This document shows, in pieces, positions 8,163 through 16,044 of a stretch of DNA of 64,000 nt. The position numbers were made by a program, and so were the translations under genes. This stretch comes from Winogradskyella psychrotolerans. Lineage in GTDB: Bacteria; Bacteroidota; Bacteroidia; Flavobacteriales; Flavobacteriaceae. Each line of letters starts with the position of its first letter. Position 1 is the first letter of the stretch. The notes beneath the pieces were generated by a model that ran no database searches, was not told the origin of the DNA, and worked only from the letters and a program-made list of their open reading frames with translations. The stretch spans positions 1-64,000 of the forward strand of contig NZ_JAHKPS010000005.1 in the NCBI RefSeq assembly GCF_018860565.1. The letters are read 5' to 3'.

Positions 8163-8574
8163 AGTTAGCACTCTAGATACGATTTCTGAACAAACAATTG
8201 CAATTAATTTATCTGAAGCCCTTTCTAGAGAAATAAACTTTGTTCAAAGTTCTGGTGTGCTTTCTGAAATGTTAAGTTCAGGAGAATTAAAACTTATTCA
8301 AAATATCGAATTAAAACATCATCTTGCTGGTTTTGGAAGTTGGATAGAACGAAATGAGCAACAGGAGAATGAAGTTAACCAATTTAGAAAAGACATTACA
8401 ACTCAAATCCTAAAATCAGGTAGTTTCAAAAAAATAATTACAGAATTAGGAAGTCCGGATTTTAATTGGGAAACATCTTTAGATTCTGTAAAAAATAAAT
8501 CATTGTTTAATTCGATAAAGCTATTAAACCATCTAATCGTATTTAAATCGGCATCAGAAATAACCGCCAGATAA
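8146..8574 (+). CDS. Hypothetical protein, TTG start (cassette)
   Basis: 142 residues, from a TTG inside the end of the previous gene; no ATG occurs before residue 42. Content is helical (INLSEALSREINFVQSSGVLSEMLSSGEL) with no recognisable motif. Translational coupling to the upstream gene is plausible. Alternatively an upstream frameshift separated one longer gene into two. Protein-like composition supports it being real. Confidence 0.4.
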   Translation: MIQTFKVSTLDTISEQTIAINLSEALSREINFVQSSGVLSEMLSSGELKLIQNIELKHHLAGFGSWIERNEQQENEVNQFRKDITTQILKSGSFKKIITELGSPDFNWETSLDSVKNKSLFNSIKLLNHLIVFKSASEITAR

Positions 8575-8643
8575 ATCTATGGGCCTTTAAGCAAAGAAAT
8601 TGATACAATTTTAAAATTAATAAATTTTGAATTGAATAAGTAA

Positions 8644-8773
8644 AGTACAATACCGTATATAATTTATTGCTAATGCTCGCCTACTTCTGAAAATCCTCAC
8701 AGATTTTCTATTTAGTTTTTATTTGCTAGCTTAGTTGCAAAACCACACAAATAAATACCCAAAACCGTTGAAC
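8644..8773 (+). repeat. attC-like cassette site (long class)
   Basis: AGTACAATACCG (degenerate left core), then TATATAATTTATTGCTAATG, the stem GAAAATCC/AGATTTTC (8688-8708), TTTTTATTTGCTAGC and finally CCAAAACC plus GTTGAAC (8767-8773). About 130 bp long and the same layout as the site at 10641. Confidence 0.75.
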
Positions 8774-8789
8774 TCAAACTCAATAATTA

Positions 8790-9347
8790 ATGAAAAAAAG
8801 ATATTGGCTAATTGGAATTTTTATTTGTCTTTTTATTCTGCTTTATTGTTTAAAGTCATATATGAATAAGGATATCATTAAATGTCCTGAGTTTAACAAA
8901 TCTTATTCTGAATGGTTTCCCTATAATGAAGGAGATATTTTAACTTTTAAACATTCTGATTCTATTCAAGAATATATCGTGAGCACATATAATGTTCGCA
9001 ATACTAAAAGCTACAACAGAAATATGAAATGTGGATGTTGTGAAGATGGAATTGTGATTTACCTTACCCAAAAAAGAGACACAATTAAAATTGATTTCAA
9101 TAATTTTATAAATCCTAATAGTTGTATGGGAAGTAGAAGATTTATAAGTAGAAATGGGAAAGACATAAATGTAAAAGCTACACAAAATCAAAAAGAACTT
9201 GACTTAAACCAAATATCCTCAGACAGTCTAATAATAGAAAAAAGCATAGGAATAAAACAACTTTTTTGGAGAGGAAAATTATGGAAATTTGAAAGTATCA
9301 AAAAATCAAAAACTGACATCAAAATAATTTCCAATAATGGATGTTAA
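8790..9347 (+). CDS. Hypothetical membrane-anchored protein (cassette)
   Basis: 185 residues. One N-terminal membrane helix (residues 5-22, YWLIGIFICLFILLYCL), then a soluble part with cysteine-rich MKCGCCEDG at about residues 75-84 and several KIDF/TIKID beta-like segments. It is not a lipoprotein and no family is recognised. The cysteine cluster could bind a metal or form disulfides outside the membrane. Confidence 0.55.
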   Translation: MKKRYWLIGIFICLFILLYCLKSYMNKDIIKCPEFNKSYSEWFPYNEGDILTFKHSDSIQEYIVSTYNVRNTKSYNRNMKCGCCEDGIVIYLTQKRDTIKIDFNNFINPNSCMGSRRFISRNGKDINVKATQNQKELDLNQISSDSLIIEKSIGIKQLFWRGKLWKFESIKKSKTDIKIISNNGC

Positions 9348-9350
9348 AAA

Positions 9351-9632
9351 ACAATGTCCATCACCGCATATTATTTATGACTTGATTCTCGCCTACTAAC
9401 AATACAAACGCAGCAAACTAGCCTTAGCAAAATCCTTACAGATGCTCAATTTAGCTCTCTTTTATAAATTAGGGCATTAAAAGTAATATTCATAACACTA
9501 CGTAAAGTCACGTATAGAAATATCTAAAATATGTTATAACTTTATAACCTCACAGTCACGTGTTAAAACATACTTTATCCGGAAAAACAAAAAGGATATA
9601 GCACATGATTGAGTTGATATAACAAGTTGCCA
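9351..9632 (+). repeat. Degenerate cassette boundary
   Basis: Begins AACAATGTCCATCACCGC like a site left end, has the CTCGCCTACT phrase shared by long-class sites, then about 200 bp with no similarity (several TATAACTTTATAAC-like short repeats). It ends in GTTGCCAGTA (9626-9635), which is exactly complementary to TACTGGCAAC at the far end of the next unit. No gene is visible in this 329-base gap. Confidence 0.5.
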
Positions 9633-9676
9633 GTAATTAAAGAAAACCAGCATAATCTATTAAAACCTAAAAATCA

Positions 9677-10201
9677 ATGAATGTCAACCAAGTAGATTTT
9701 TACGAACTATGCCTTGACGAAGGCGGAATTTTTTATAATGAAATCTATGGACTTGAAAAGGATATTTTTAATCAATGGATTAGAGATAATTTACAAGAAA
9801 TTAATACAATAGAATCTTATAATGACGTAGTTCCAAGTAATGAAATATTAAATCGAATTACTGACCTTGGATATGAACATATTCACTATCAATGTCACTA
9901 TTCGGCAAAAGCTTCAACAATTGCCGATTGTAATTTTACATACTATACAGGATTTGTAACTCGCAATACTTTCCCTTATCCGATTATTACACATAGTTTT
10001 AATACTGTAGATGGGAATATAATTGACCTAGCCAGAATTGAGGATGCTGAAGATCCTTTTAACGAGGAGAACGATAGTTTACCACACACCTATTATGGAA
10101 TTGAAATTCCGAGAGAATTTGTCTTAAATTACGAACAAGAAACTAAAGAAGAAAAATCAATGAAACCATTACTTTATGAATGGTTTTTACATAATAACTA
10201 A
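9677..10201 (+). CDS. Hypothetical acidic protein (cassette)
   Basis: 174 residues, acidic, no signal peptide or helix for the membrane. Contains GGIFYNEIYGLEKDIFNQWI, HIHYQCHYSAKASTIADC and DEDAEDPFNEENDSLPHTYYGIEIP-like acidic stretches (about residues 118-140). No family recognised. It shares one unit with the repeat protein downstream, 15 bases apart, bounded by GTTGCCAGTA and TACTGGCAAC. Confidence 0.55.
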   Translation: MNVNQVDFYELCLDEGGIFYNEIYGLEKDIFNQWIRDNLQEINTIESYNDVVPSNEILNRITDLGYEHIHYQCHYSAKASTIADCNFTYYTGFVTRNTFPYPIITHSFNTVDGNIIDLARIEDAEDPFNEENDSLPHTYYGIEIPREFVLNYEQETKEEKSMKPLLYEWFLHNN

Positions 10202-10216
10202 ATTCAAGTAAAAAAT

Positions 10217-10636
10217 ATGGCTAGTTCAAAACACCCAAACGGAGTATATAAATGGAATGATTTAACTGGTAGTGCTTTTCATCCAAACGGAGTTCAAGCT
10301 TACAACAATTTAACTGGAAGTGCTTTTCATTCTAATGGAGTTCAAGCCTACAACAATTTGACTGGAAGTGCTTTTCATTCTAATGGAGTTCAGGCTTATA
10401 ACAATCTGACTGGAAGTGCTTTTCATTCAAACGGAATTCAAGCTTACAACAATTTGACTGGAAGTGCCTTTCATTCAAATGGTGTGCAAGCCTATAATAA
10501 TTTAACTGGAAATTCATATACTTCAAAAGGAATACTAAAGAAAACTAAAACATTTTCATTTAGCCTTGGAGAAGGAATTGAACTTCAAATTTTTCCGATT
10601 AAAATATCGGTTTATGGAAGAAAAGTGAATAAATAA
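10217..10636 (+). CDS. Tandem 16-residue repeat protein (cassette)
   Basis: 139 residues. Six near-identical copies of a 16-residue unit (HSNGVQAYNNLTGSAF) fill residues 5-100, followed by a basic tail ending IFPIKISVYGRKVNK. At DNA level the period is 48 bp with silent changes between copies, so the repeat is maintained as protein. No transmembrane segment. Could be a surface or scaffold repeat or the substrate or partner of the upstream acidic protein; function unknown. Confidence 0.6.
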   Translation: MASSKHPNGVYKWNDLTGSAFHPNGVQAYNNLTGSAFHSNGVQAYNNLTGSAFHSNGVQAYNNLTGSAFHSNGIQAYNNLTGSAFHSNGVQAYNNLTGNSYTSKGILKKTKTFSFSLGEGIELQIFPIKISVYGRKVNK

Positions 10637-10640
10637 CTAC

Positions 10641-10772
10641 TGGCAACACCGTATATAATTTATTGCTAGTTCTAGCCTACTTACGAAAATCCTCGCGGAT
10701 TTTCTATTCGGTTTTTATTTGCTAAATTAGGTGCTTAAAACACGCAACAAACCATATACAAACACGTTGTGC
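10641..10772 (+). repeat. attC-like cassette site (long class, well preserved)
   Basis: Left core TGGCAAC (10641-10647) and right core GTTGTGC (10766-10772). The central perfect stem is GAAAATCCTCGCGGATTTTC (10686-10705). ACCGTATATAATTTATTGC on the left can partly pair with ACCATATACAAACACG on the right. This is the clearest example of the long class. Confidence 0.8.
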
Positions 10773-10789
10773 GCAATTAAAACAAAAAT

Positions 10790-11770
10790 ATGGCAAAAAT
10801 TTACCTTTCTTATCAACATCAAGACATTGAACTAATCAAGAAAATTGGTGAAGATTTAAAAAGCCGAGGACATTCAATAATAATGGACGAAACCATTATG
10901 AAAGTTGGTGTGGATTGGAGAAAAGAGCTACTGAATGAATTAAAAAGTTCTGACGGACTACTTGTATTAATTACTAAAAACAGTTTAAACTCGAAATATG
11001 TTATTAGTGAAATAGGCACAACTAGAGCATTTATTGACGAAAATGAAAACAAAAAGTTTTTAATTCCAGTAATTTACGGAGACATAGAAATCCCTGATTT
11101 TATTAAGGATTTGTATTGTATACGACTTTCAGATGACAATTATGAGGAATCGATAAATAGAATAGATTCTTCTATTTCTAGTTTCATCGGAAAAAAAGAA
11201 GCTGTTGAGGAAAAAGCTTCAGAAAAAAGAGAATTTATAGAACGAAAAGCAGCTGATTATATAAATATAGCCACTGACGCTTTAAAAAAGAGAGAGAACC
11301 AAAATAAAGCTGTCGCTTACTTATGCTACGGTATCGGATTTATAACACTAGTTGCAGGTATATTCTTTGCAGTTAATGGACTAAAATCAATTTCAGAGGT
11401 TACAGAAACTATTGAGGTTACGCCAAACATTGTCTGGATAACGATTATTACTCTACTTCTAAAAAGTGTCATAATAATTGGTTTATTATTGGCTTGTTCT
11501 AAATACACTTTTACTTTGGGAAAATCGTTTATGCACGAAGCTTTGAGAAATGCTGACAGACTACACGCTATTTCTTTTGGAGAGTTTTTTATTAAAGCCT
11601 ACGGAGACAAAATTTCGTCATACAATGAAATAAATGAAATCTTCCAAAATTGGAATATTGACAAGTCATCTTCTTTCTACGAACTAAATTCAGATAGTTA
11701 TGACCCAAAATTTTCAGAAAACCTTATTGATATAATTAAGTCACTAACAGAAAAAATTAAAACAAAATAA
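10790..11770 (+). CDS. TIR-domain protein with two membrane helices (cassette)
   Basis: 326 residues. TIR domain at about residues 1-130: KIYLSYQHQDIELIKKIGEDL (box 1), then a catalytic-glutamate region NSKYVISEIGTTRAF (E about residue 72) and FLIPVIYGD. A charged linker follows, then two membrane helices (about 178-200 and 212-238), and a soluble tail. TIR domains of bacteria commonly cleave NAD+ in abortive defence; TIR with membrane helices suggests a membrane-anchored effector. That function is inference. The unit begins GTTGTGCGCA and ends TGCGCACAAC. Confidence 0.8.
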   Translation: MAKIYLSYQHQDIELIKKIGEDLKSRGHSIIMDETIMKVGVDWRKELLNELKSSDGLLVLITKNSLNSKYVISEIGTTRAFIDENENKKFLIPVIYGDIEIPDFIKDLYCIRLSDDNYEESINRIDSSISSFIGKKEAVEEKASEKREFIERKAADYINIATDALKKRENQNKAVAYLCYGIGFITLVAGIFFAVNGLKSISEVTETIEVTPNIVWITIITLLLKSVIIIGLLLACSKYTFTLGKSFMHEALRNADRLHAISFGEFFIKAYGDKISSYNEINEIFQNWNIDKSSSFYELNSDSYDPKFSENLIDIIKSLTEKIKTK

Positions 11771-11774
11771 CTGC

Positions 11775-11905
11775 GCACAACAATGGCTATAAGTAATTGC
11801 TTGTTCTCGCCTACTTCTGAAAATCCTCACGGATTTTCAGTTTGGTGTGTACTTGCAAAGCTAAGCGCTAAACCACGCAACTAACCATATACAAACACGT
11901 TGGGC
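11775..11905 (+). repeat. attC-like cassette site (long class)
   Basis: Left core GCACAAC (11775-11781), right core GTTGGGC (11899-11905). Contains CTCGCCTACTTCTGAAAATC, stem GAAAATCC/GGATTTTC, CTTGCAAAGCTAAGCGC, and CCACGCAACTAACCATATAC. The right core fits the integron GTTRRRY consensus exactly. Confidence 0.8.
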
Positions 11906-11916
11906 ATAATTAGAAT

Positions 11917-13227
11917 ATGATAAATATAATTACAGTAAATTATCCATTAAATGGAGATGGAATTATTAATACCTCAATTGATGGAGGTGAAACTTTATTA
12001 GATGCGGATATTGTAATTTTCGATCCTTCTGAATTTTCAAGTTTATGGGAAAATGCCAAAAGAGGTAATGATAATGTTAGACGCCTATACTCGCCAGAAT
12101 CTGACCAAATTAGAAACACTTTTAGTTCGAGAAGAAACGAAGTAGAAACACTTCTTGAAAACGGTAAAGTTATAATATCCTTTCTTCATCCGACTTCAGG
12201 TTTTAAAGGAGAAATAGGAAATCAAAGCAAATATGATATTGTTTCTAATTATGATTTTCTTCCACTAAGACAGGACTTTTTTCTAGGTCGACTTAAATCT
12301 GGTACAAGTAGTATAAATGGTTCATTAAAACTGAACAAAAGTAAATCTCCCTTTAATCAATTTTTTGGTGCATTTAAAAGTGAAATCGCATATACATCTT
12401 ATTTTGACCTAGATGCTTCGGAAAAACCTGAGTATTTTATTCTTAATAAGGCTAATAAGGGCATTGGAGTTGTTTTACCAGTATTTGAAGGTCTTGTTGT
12501 ATTATTACCATCAATAGAGTATGACAGAAATAATAGCAAACTGATTGGTGTAATAAGAAGTTGTGCAAAACAATTTTTGACAAAAAACATTCAAACACCG
12601 CCACCACCTTGGGTTAAAGATTTTAAACTACTTGGTGAAGCTGAACTTGACTCTAAGGCAAACGATATTCAACAAAAAATTGAAGAATTACAGAAGGAAA
12701 AAATTGAAATTGAAGAAGAGAAAAATGAAGTAACTCAATTTAAAGGGCTACTTTTTGAACAAGGTAATGAACTTGAAGAACTTGTTATAAAGTCATTCCA
12801 AAAAATGGGTTTTGAGGCAGAAAATAGAAAGTTTGATGACTTAGAACACGATGTGGTCTTTGAATCACCAGAAGGTAAAGGACTCGCAGAAATAGAAGGA
12901 AAAGACAATGATGCTGTCCATATTTCTAAATTAGACCAACTCAATCGAGCAGTAGATGAAGATTTTGAATTAAGAGGTAAATATCCACAAGGAATTCTAA
13001 TTGGTAATCATTATCGTCTTACAAATCCCGAAAACAGAAAAGAACCATTTACAGAAAAGGTTCATATTGTTGCGAAGAAGAAAAGTTTTGGACTACTTAC
13101 TACTTACGAAATATATAGAGCTGTTAAATACATTTTTGAAAATCCTGAAGACTCAGAATTCAAATTACAATGTAGAAATAGAATATTGAAAACAGTTGGT
13201 GAAGAAATAATATTAATTGACAAATAA
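11917..13227 (+). CDS. Restriction-endonuclease-like protein (cassette)
   Basis: 436 residues. An N-terminal region (about 1-235) is of unknown type. A coiled coil of lysine and glutamate follows at about 246-275 (KIEELQKEKIEIEEEKNEV). The C-terminal domain contains SFQKMGFEAENRKFDDLEHDVVFESPEGKGLAEIEGKDN: the spacing D-x(about 12)-E-x-K fits a PD-(D/E)XK or Mrr-like nuclease core (HDVVF... AEIEGK). A defence nuclease is likely; the sensor part is unidentified. The unit ends are exactly complementary over ten bases. Confidence 0.6.
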   Translation: MINIITVNYPLNGDGIINTSIDGGETLLDADIVIFDPSEFSSLWENAKRGNDNVRRLYSPESDQIRNTFSSRRNEVETLLENGKVIISFLHPTSGFKGEIGNQSKYDIVSNYDFLPLRQDFFLGRLKSGTSSINGSLKLNKSKSPFNQFFGAFKSEIAYTSYFDLDASEKPEYFILNKANKGIGVVLPVFEGLVVLLPSIEYDRNNSKLIGVIRSCAKQFLTKNIQTPPPPWVKDFKLLGEAELDSKANDIQQKIEELQKEKIEIEEEKNEVTQFKGLLFEQGNELEELVIKSFQKMGFEAENRKFDDLEHDVVFESPEGKGLAEIEGKDNDAVHISKLDQLNRAVDEDFELRGKYPQGILIGNHYRLTNPENRKEPFTEKVHIVAKKKSFGLLTTYEIYRAVKYIFENPEDSEFKLQCRNRILKTVGEEIILIDK

Positions 13228-13231
13228 CTAT

Positions 13232-13297
13232 GCCCAACAAAACCTATAAGCAATAGCGCCCTGCGGGACGCTACTGCTCATAGCCAAACCGTTGGCA
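13232..13297 (+). repeat. attC-like site, short classical form (66 bp)
   Basis: Left core GCCCAAC (13232-13238) fits RYYYAAC. The right end is GTTGGCA (13291-13297). CTATAAGCAATAGCGCCC and GGGACGCTACTGCTCATAG pair almost fully, with one unpaired base, around a 3-4 base loop. This is the architecture of short attC sites in classical integrons, including an extrahelical base. Confidence 0.8.
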
Positions 13298-13350
13298 ACA
13301 ATTTGGAGATGATTCGAAATTGATGTATATTTACACCAAATAATTGAATT

Positions 13351-13590
13351 ATGTCAAGACAAAGTATATCATTTACAGAACCTAACGACGAATGGCTGAA
13401 AGCACAAGTCAATGGAAAAGAATATTCAAGCAAAAGCGAATTAGTAAACGATTTAATTAGACAAGCTAGAAAACAACAAATCGAAATTGATTGGGTTCGA
13501 ACTAAATTGGAAAAAGCTGAAAATAGCGGATTTACAAGCGAATCAAAAAATGAAATTTTAGCTCAATCAAAAACTTTACTGAATGGCTAA
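13351..13590 (+). CDS. parD: ParD-like antitoxin (cassette)
   Basis: 79 residues. The N-terminal MSRQSISFTEPNDEWLKAQV is a ribbon-helix-helix of the ParD/CC2985 type. YSSKSELVNDLIRQARKQQ follows, then a C-terminal tail that would wrap the toxin. It overlaps the ParE start by 8 bases. It neutralises ParE and usually represses the operon. Confidence 0.85.
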   Translation: MSRQSISFTEPNDEWLKAQVNGKEYSSKSELVNDLIRQARKQQIEIDWVRTKLEKAENSGFTSESKNEILAQSKTLLNG

Positions 13591-13870
13591 ATATCGATTA
13601 AGTAACGAAGCTAAAAATGACTTAATCCGAATCCATCACTATGGAGTTAAAAAATTTGGAATGACTCAAGCGGATAAATATTTTGAATCATTCTTTAAAT
13701 ATTTTGAAATTATTTCCCAAAGGCCTTTTTCATTCGAGTCAGTTGATTATATAAAAAAAGACTACAGAAGATGTGTTTGCGGAATAGATAGTATTTACTA
13801 TAAAATAAATAATGACGTTGTTGAAATAATGGCAATTGTCGGAAGACAAGATTTAAACGACATACTGTAA
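13583..13870 (+). CDS. parE: ParE-like toxin (cassette)
   Basis: 95 residues of the RelE/ParE superfamily: YRLSNEAKNDLIRIHHYGVKKFGMTQADKYF, RPFSFESVDYIKKDYRRCVCGIDSIYYKI, and VVEIMAIVGRQDLNDIL with the C-terminal GRQD typical of ParE. Known members poison DNA gyrase. In large cassette arrays such pairs help keep the array from being lost. Confidence 0.85.
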   Translation: MAKYRLSNEAKNDLIRIHHYGVKKFGMTQADKYFESFFKYFEIISQRPFSFESVDYIKKDYRRCVCGIDSIYYKINNDVVEIMAIVGRQDLNDIL

Positions 13871-13883
13871 TCTGAATAATAAA

Positions 13884-14019
13884 AACTGTTTCTAGCCTAC
13901 TTACGAAAATCCTCGCGGATTTTTGCTACGCACAGTTCGCTTCGCTCGTGTCTATTCGGTTTTTATTTGCTAAATTAGTTACTTAAACACGCCACTAACC
14001 ATACACAATCACGTTAGCC
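13884..14019 (+). repeat. attC-like cassette site (long class, left core lost)
   Basis: Shares CTAGCCTACTTACGAAAATC and ATTCGGTTTTTATTTGC with the site at 10641, and ends GTTAGCC (14013-14019). There is no AAC core after the ParE gene. An insert CAGTTCGCTTCGCTCGTG sits in the middle, as in the 15847 site. Confidence 0.65.
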
Positions 14020-14036
14020 ACAAGCAAAAAAAAACG

Positions 14037-15143
14037 ATGCGAATAGCTTTAATCTTATTAATTGGAATACACGGAATTATCCATTTATTCGGATTTCTTA
14101 AAGCATTTGGCATATCTGAATTTACGACTATTTCACAACCAATTCCTAAAACTTTTGGATTAGTTTGGCTATTGACATTTCTTCTTTTTGTACTTGCAAT
14201 CGTTTTATTAATATTTCAGTCCAATTATTGGTGGTTAATTGGATTTTTAGCTGTAATTGCTTCACAGATTTTAATTTTAACTTATTGGTCTGACGCAAAA
14301 TTTGGTACAATAGCAAACCTAATAATTCTCGTATCAGCAATAATAGCTTATTCAAATTTTAGCTTTAAAAATAAGATTACTGAAGAACGGAAAAAACTGT
14401 TTGAAAACTCACAGACTGTTAGTGAAGAAGTAATTACCAAAGAGACTATTTCGGAATTACCTTCTATTGTACAAAAATGGATGATTAATAGTGGAACAAT
14501 CAGTAAACGTCCGATTTCTAATGTGCATTTGACTCAAGAACTACAACTTAAATTAAGTCCTGACCAAGAAAATTGGAACAATGGAAAAGCCGAACAGTAT
14601 TTTACGACAAATCCGCCAGCATTTAATTGGAACATTGATACAAAAATGAATTCAATTTTTAGCGTAGTTGGTCGAGATAAATTTGAGAGTGGAAATGGAG
14701 AAATGATAATAAAGCTGTTATCGCTCATTTCTGTAGCAAATGCCAAAAACAGCAGTAAAGTTGACCAAGCAACCTTACAAAGGTATTTAGCAGAAATAGT
14801 TTGGTTTCCTTCAGCGGCTTTAAGTCCATACATAAAGTGGAACACTTTGGACGAATATTCCGCCAAAGCAACTATGGATTATAACGGAACAAAAGGTACA
14901 GGAGAATTCCACTTTGATGAAGAAGGAAACTTTAAAAGATTTGTAGCAATGCGTTATCAAGATTCAAATTCAGAACAACCAACCGAATGGACTGTTATTG
15001 CGACAAAAACAGAAGAACGAAATGAAATAAAAATACCTATCGAATGCGAAGCAAGTTGGAAATTGAAGAGTGGTAAATGGACTTGGTTAAAATTAAAGAT
15101 TAAGGAAATCAAATACAACGTGAAAGAAATGCCAGATGGTTAG
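14037..15143 (+). CDS. DUF6544/DUF6920-type membrane protein (cassette)
   Basis: 368 residues. Four membrane helices in residues 1-115 (IALILLIGIHGIIHLFGFLKAFG first) precede a large soluble domain from about 130 with PSIVQKWMINSG and IVWFPSAALSPYIKWNTLDEYSAKATMDYNGTKGTGEFHFDEEGNFKRF. This layout is known as DUF6544 (or DUF6920). No catalytic residues are apparent. The stop codon TAG lies within the next repeat. Confidence 0.65.
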   Translation: MRIALILLIGIHGIIHLFGFLKAFGISEFTTISQPIPKTFGLVWLLTFLLFVLAIVLLIFQSNYWWLIGFLAVIASQILILTYWSDAKFGTIANLIILVSAIIAYSNFSFKNKITEERKKLFENSQTVSEEVITKETISELPSIVQKWMINSGTISKRPISNVHLTQELQLKLSPDQENWNNGKAEQYFTTNPPAFNWNIDTKMNSIFSVVGRDKFESGNGEMIIKLLSLISVANAKNSSKVDQATLQRYLAEIVWFPSAALSPYIKWNTLDEYSAKATMDYNGTKGTGEFHFDEEGNFKRFVAMRYQDSNSEQPTEWTVIATKTEERNEIKIPIECEASWKLKSGKWTWLKLKIKEIKYNVKEMPDG

Positions 15144-15267
15144 CAATGTATAAAAACAATAGCAGTTTAATCGCTTAAACAAAAGTAAATAAATATAAAA
15201 AAGGTCTGTATTTAACCGAAAAGTTAGTGCATAAAATCCGCTACTATTCTTAAACTAGACGTTGGCA
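15139..15267 (+). repeat. attC-like cassette site (AAGGTCTG class)
   Basis: Starts GTTAGCAATGTATAAAAAC, contains AAAAAAGGTCTGTATTTAAC and CCGCTACTATTCTTA, and ends GTTGGCA (15261-15267). AATAGCAGTTTAAT on the left pairs with CCGCTACTATT on the right. Nearly identical to the site at 16981. Confidence 0.75.
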
Positions 15268-15277
15268 AACATTTAAA

Positions 15278-15838
15278 ATGAGAAACTACACATTAATCTT
15301 TATCCTTTTATTTATCTCTCTAACTGGAAATTGTCAAGATGCAAAGCTGAAAGAAATAAGAGCAAGTTATAGTCTTGGTGAGAAAACAAAAAAACTAATT
15401 GAACAAAATAAATTTTCAGAACTAAAATCTGATTTTGGACAAACTGCTAAATTAAATACTCTAATTTCATTAATCCAAAGCGAAAAAGCAAAGAGTGGAG
15501 AATATAAGTTAAGTTCCGATATCTATTTTAATCCTGACATAAATAAATATGTGTATACGATTTACAGCTCTAAATGGATTAAAACAGAATCTGATTGGGG
15601 ACTGAATGACTACTTATATATTGTTGAATTAATTATCGAGCATAACAACTCGAATAATGAACTAAGAGTCACTCAGAGAAGTATATTAGACCAAAATTCA
15701 GATTTAAAAAAATGGTGGCAATCATTAATGGACAGTTATAATAAACCAAAGTTTCAACGGAAAAAGTGGGCAGATGAATACAAACTCGTTCCACCACCAC
15801 CTCCACCACCACAAACAACAGAATGGTTTAAAAAATAA
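15278..15838 (+). CDS. Hypothetical exported protein with polyproline tail (cassette)
   Basis: 186 residues. Signal peptide TLIFILLFISLTGNCQ (residues 4-19). A charged helical and beta body (YSLGEKTKKLIEQNKF, YNKPKFQRKKWADEY). The C-terminus has a run of prolines, LVPPPPPPPPQTTEWFKK. No family recognised. Unit ends GTTGGCAAA and TTTGCCAAC match exactly. Confidence 0.55.
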   Translation: MRNYTLIFILLFISLTGNCQDAKLKEIRASYSLGEKTKKLIEQNKFSELKSDFGQTAKLNTLISLIQSEKAKSGEYKLSSDIYFNPDINKYVYTIYSSKWIKTESDWGLNDYLYIVELIIEHNNSNNELRVTQRSILDQNSDLKKWWQSLMDSYNKPKFQRKKWADEYKLVPPPPPPPQTTEWFKK

Positions 15839-15846
15839 AAACGATT

Positions 15847-16018
15847 TGCCAACACCGTATAAAATTAATGGCTAGTGCAAGCCTACTTACGAGAATTGCT
15901 AAGTCCAGTTCGCTTTGCTCCTGTCTATTCGGTTTTTATTTGTTAACTTAGTTGCTTAAACACGCCACACTAAAACGCAGCGAACAGACGAAGTAAGTCA
16001 TACACTAAACCGCTGAAA
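15847..16018 (+). repeat. attC-like cassette site (long class with extra stem)
   Basis: Left core TGCCAAC (15847-15853), with GCTTGCAGC-type differences from the 10641 site. An extra arm CAGTTCGCTTTGCTCCTG pairs with CGCAGCGAACAGACG (15974-15989). It ends in GCTGAAA (16012-16018), a right core altered from GTT to GCT. Confidence 0.7.
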
Positions 16019-16044
16019 ATAGCACCTTTAAAAGAACTTCAATA

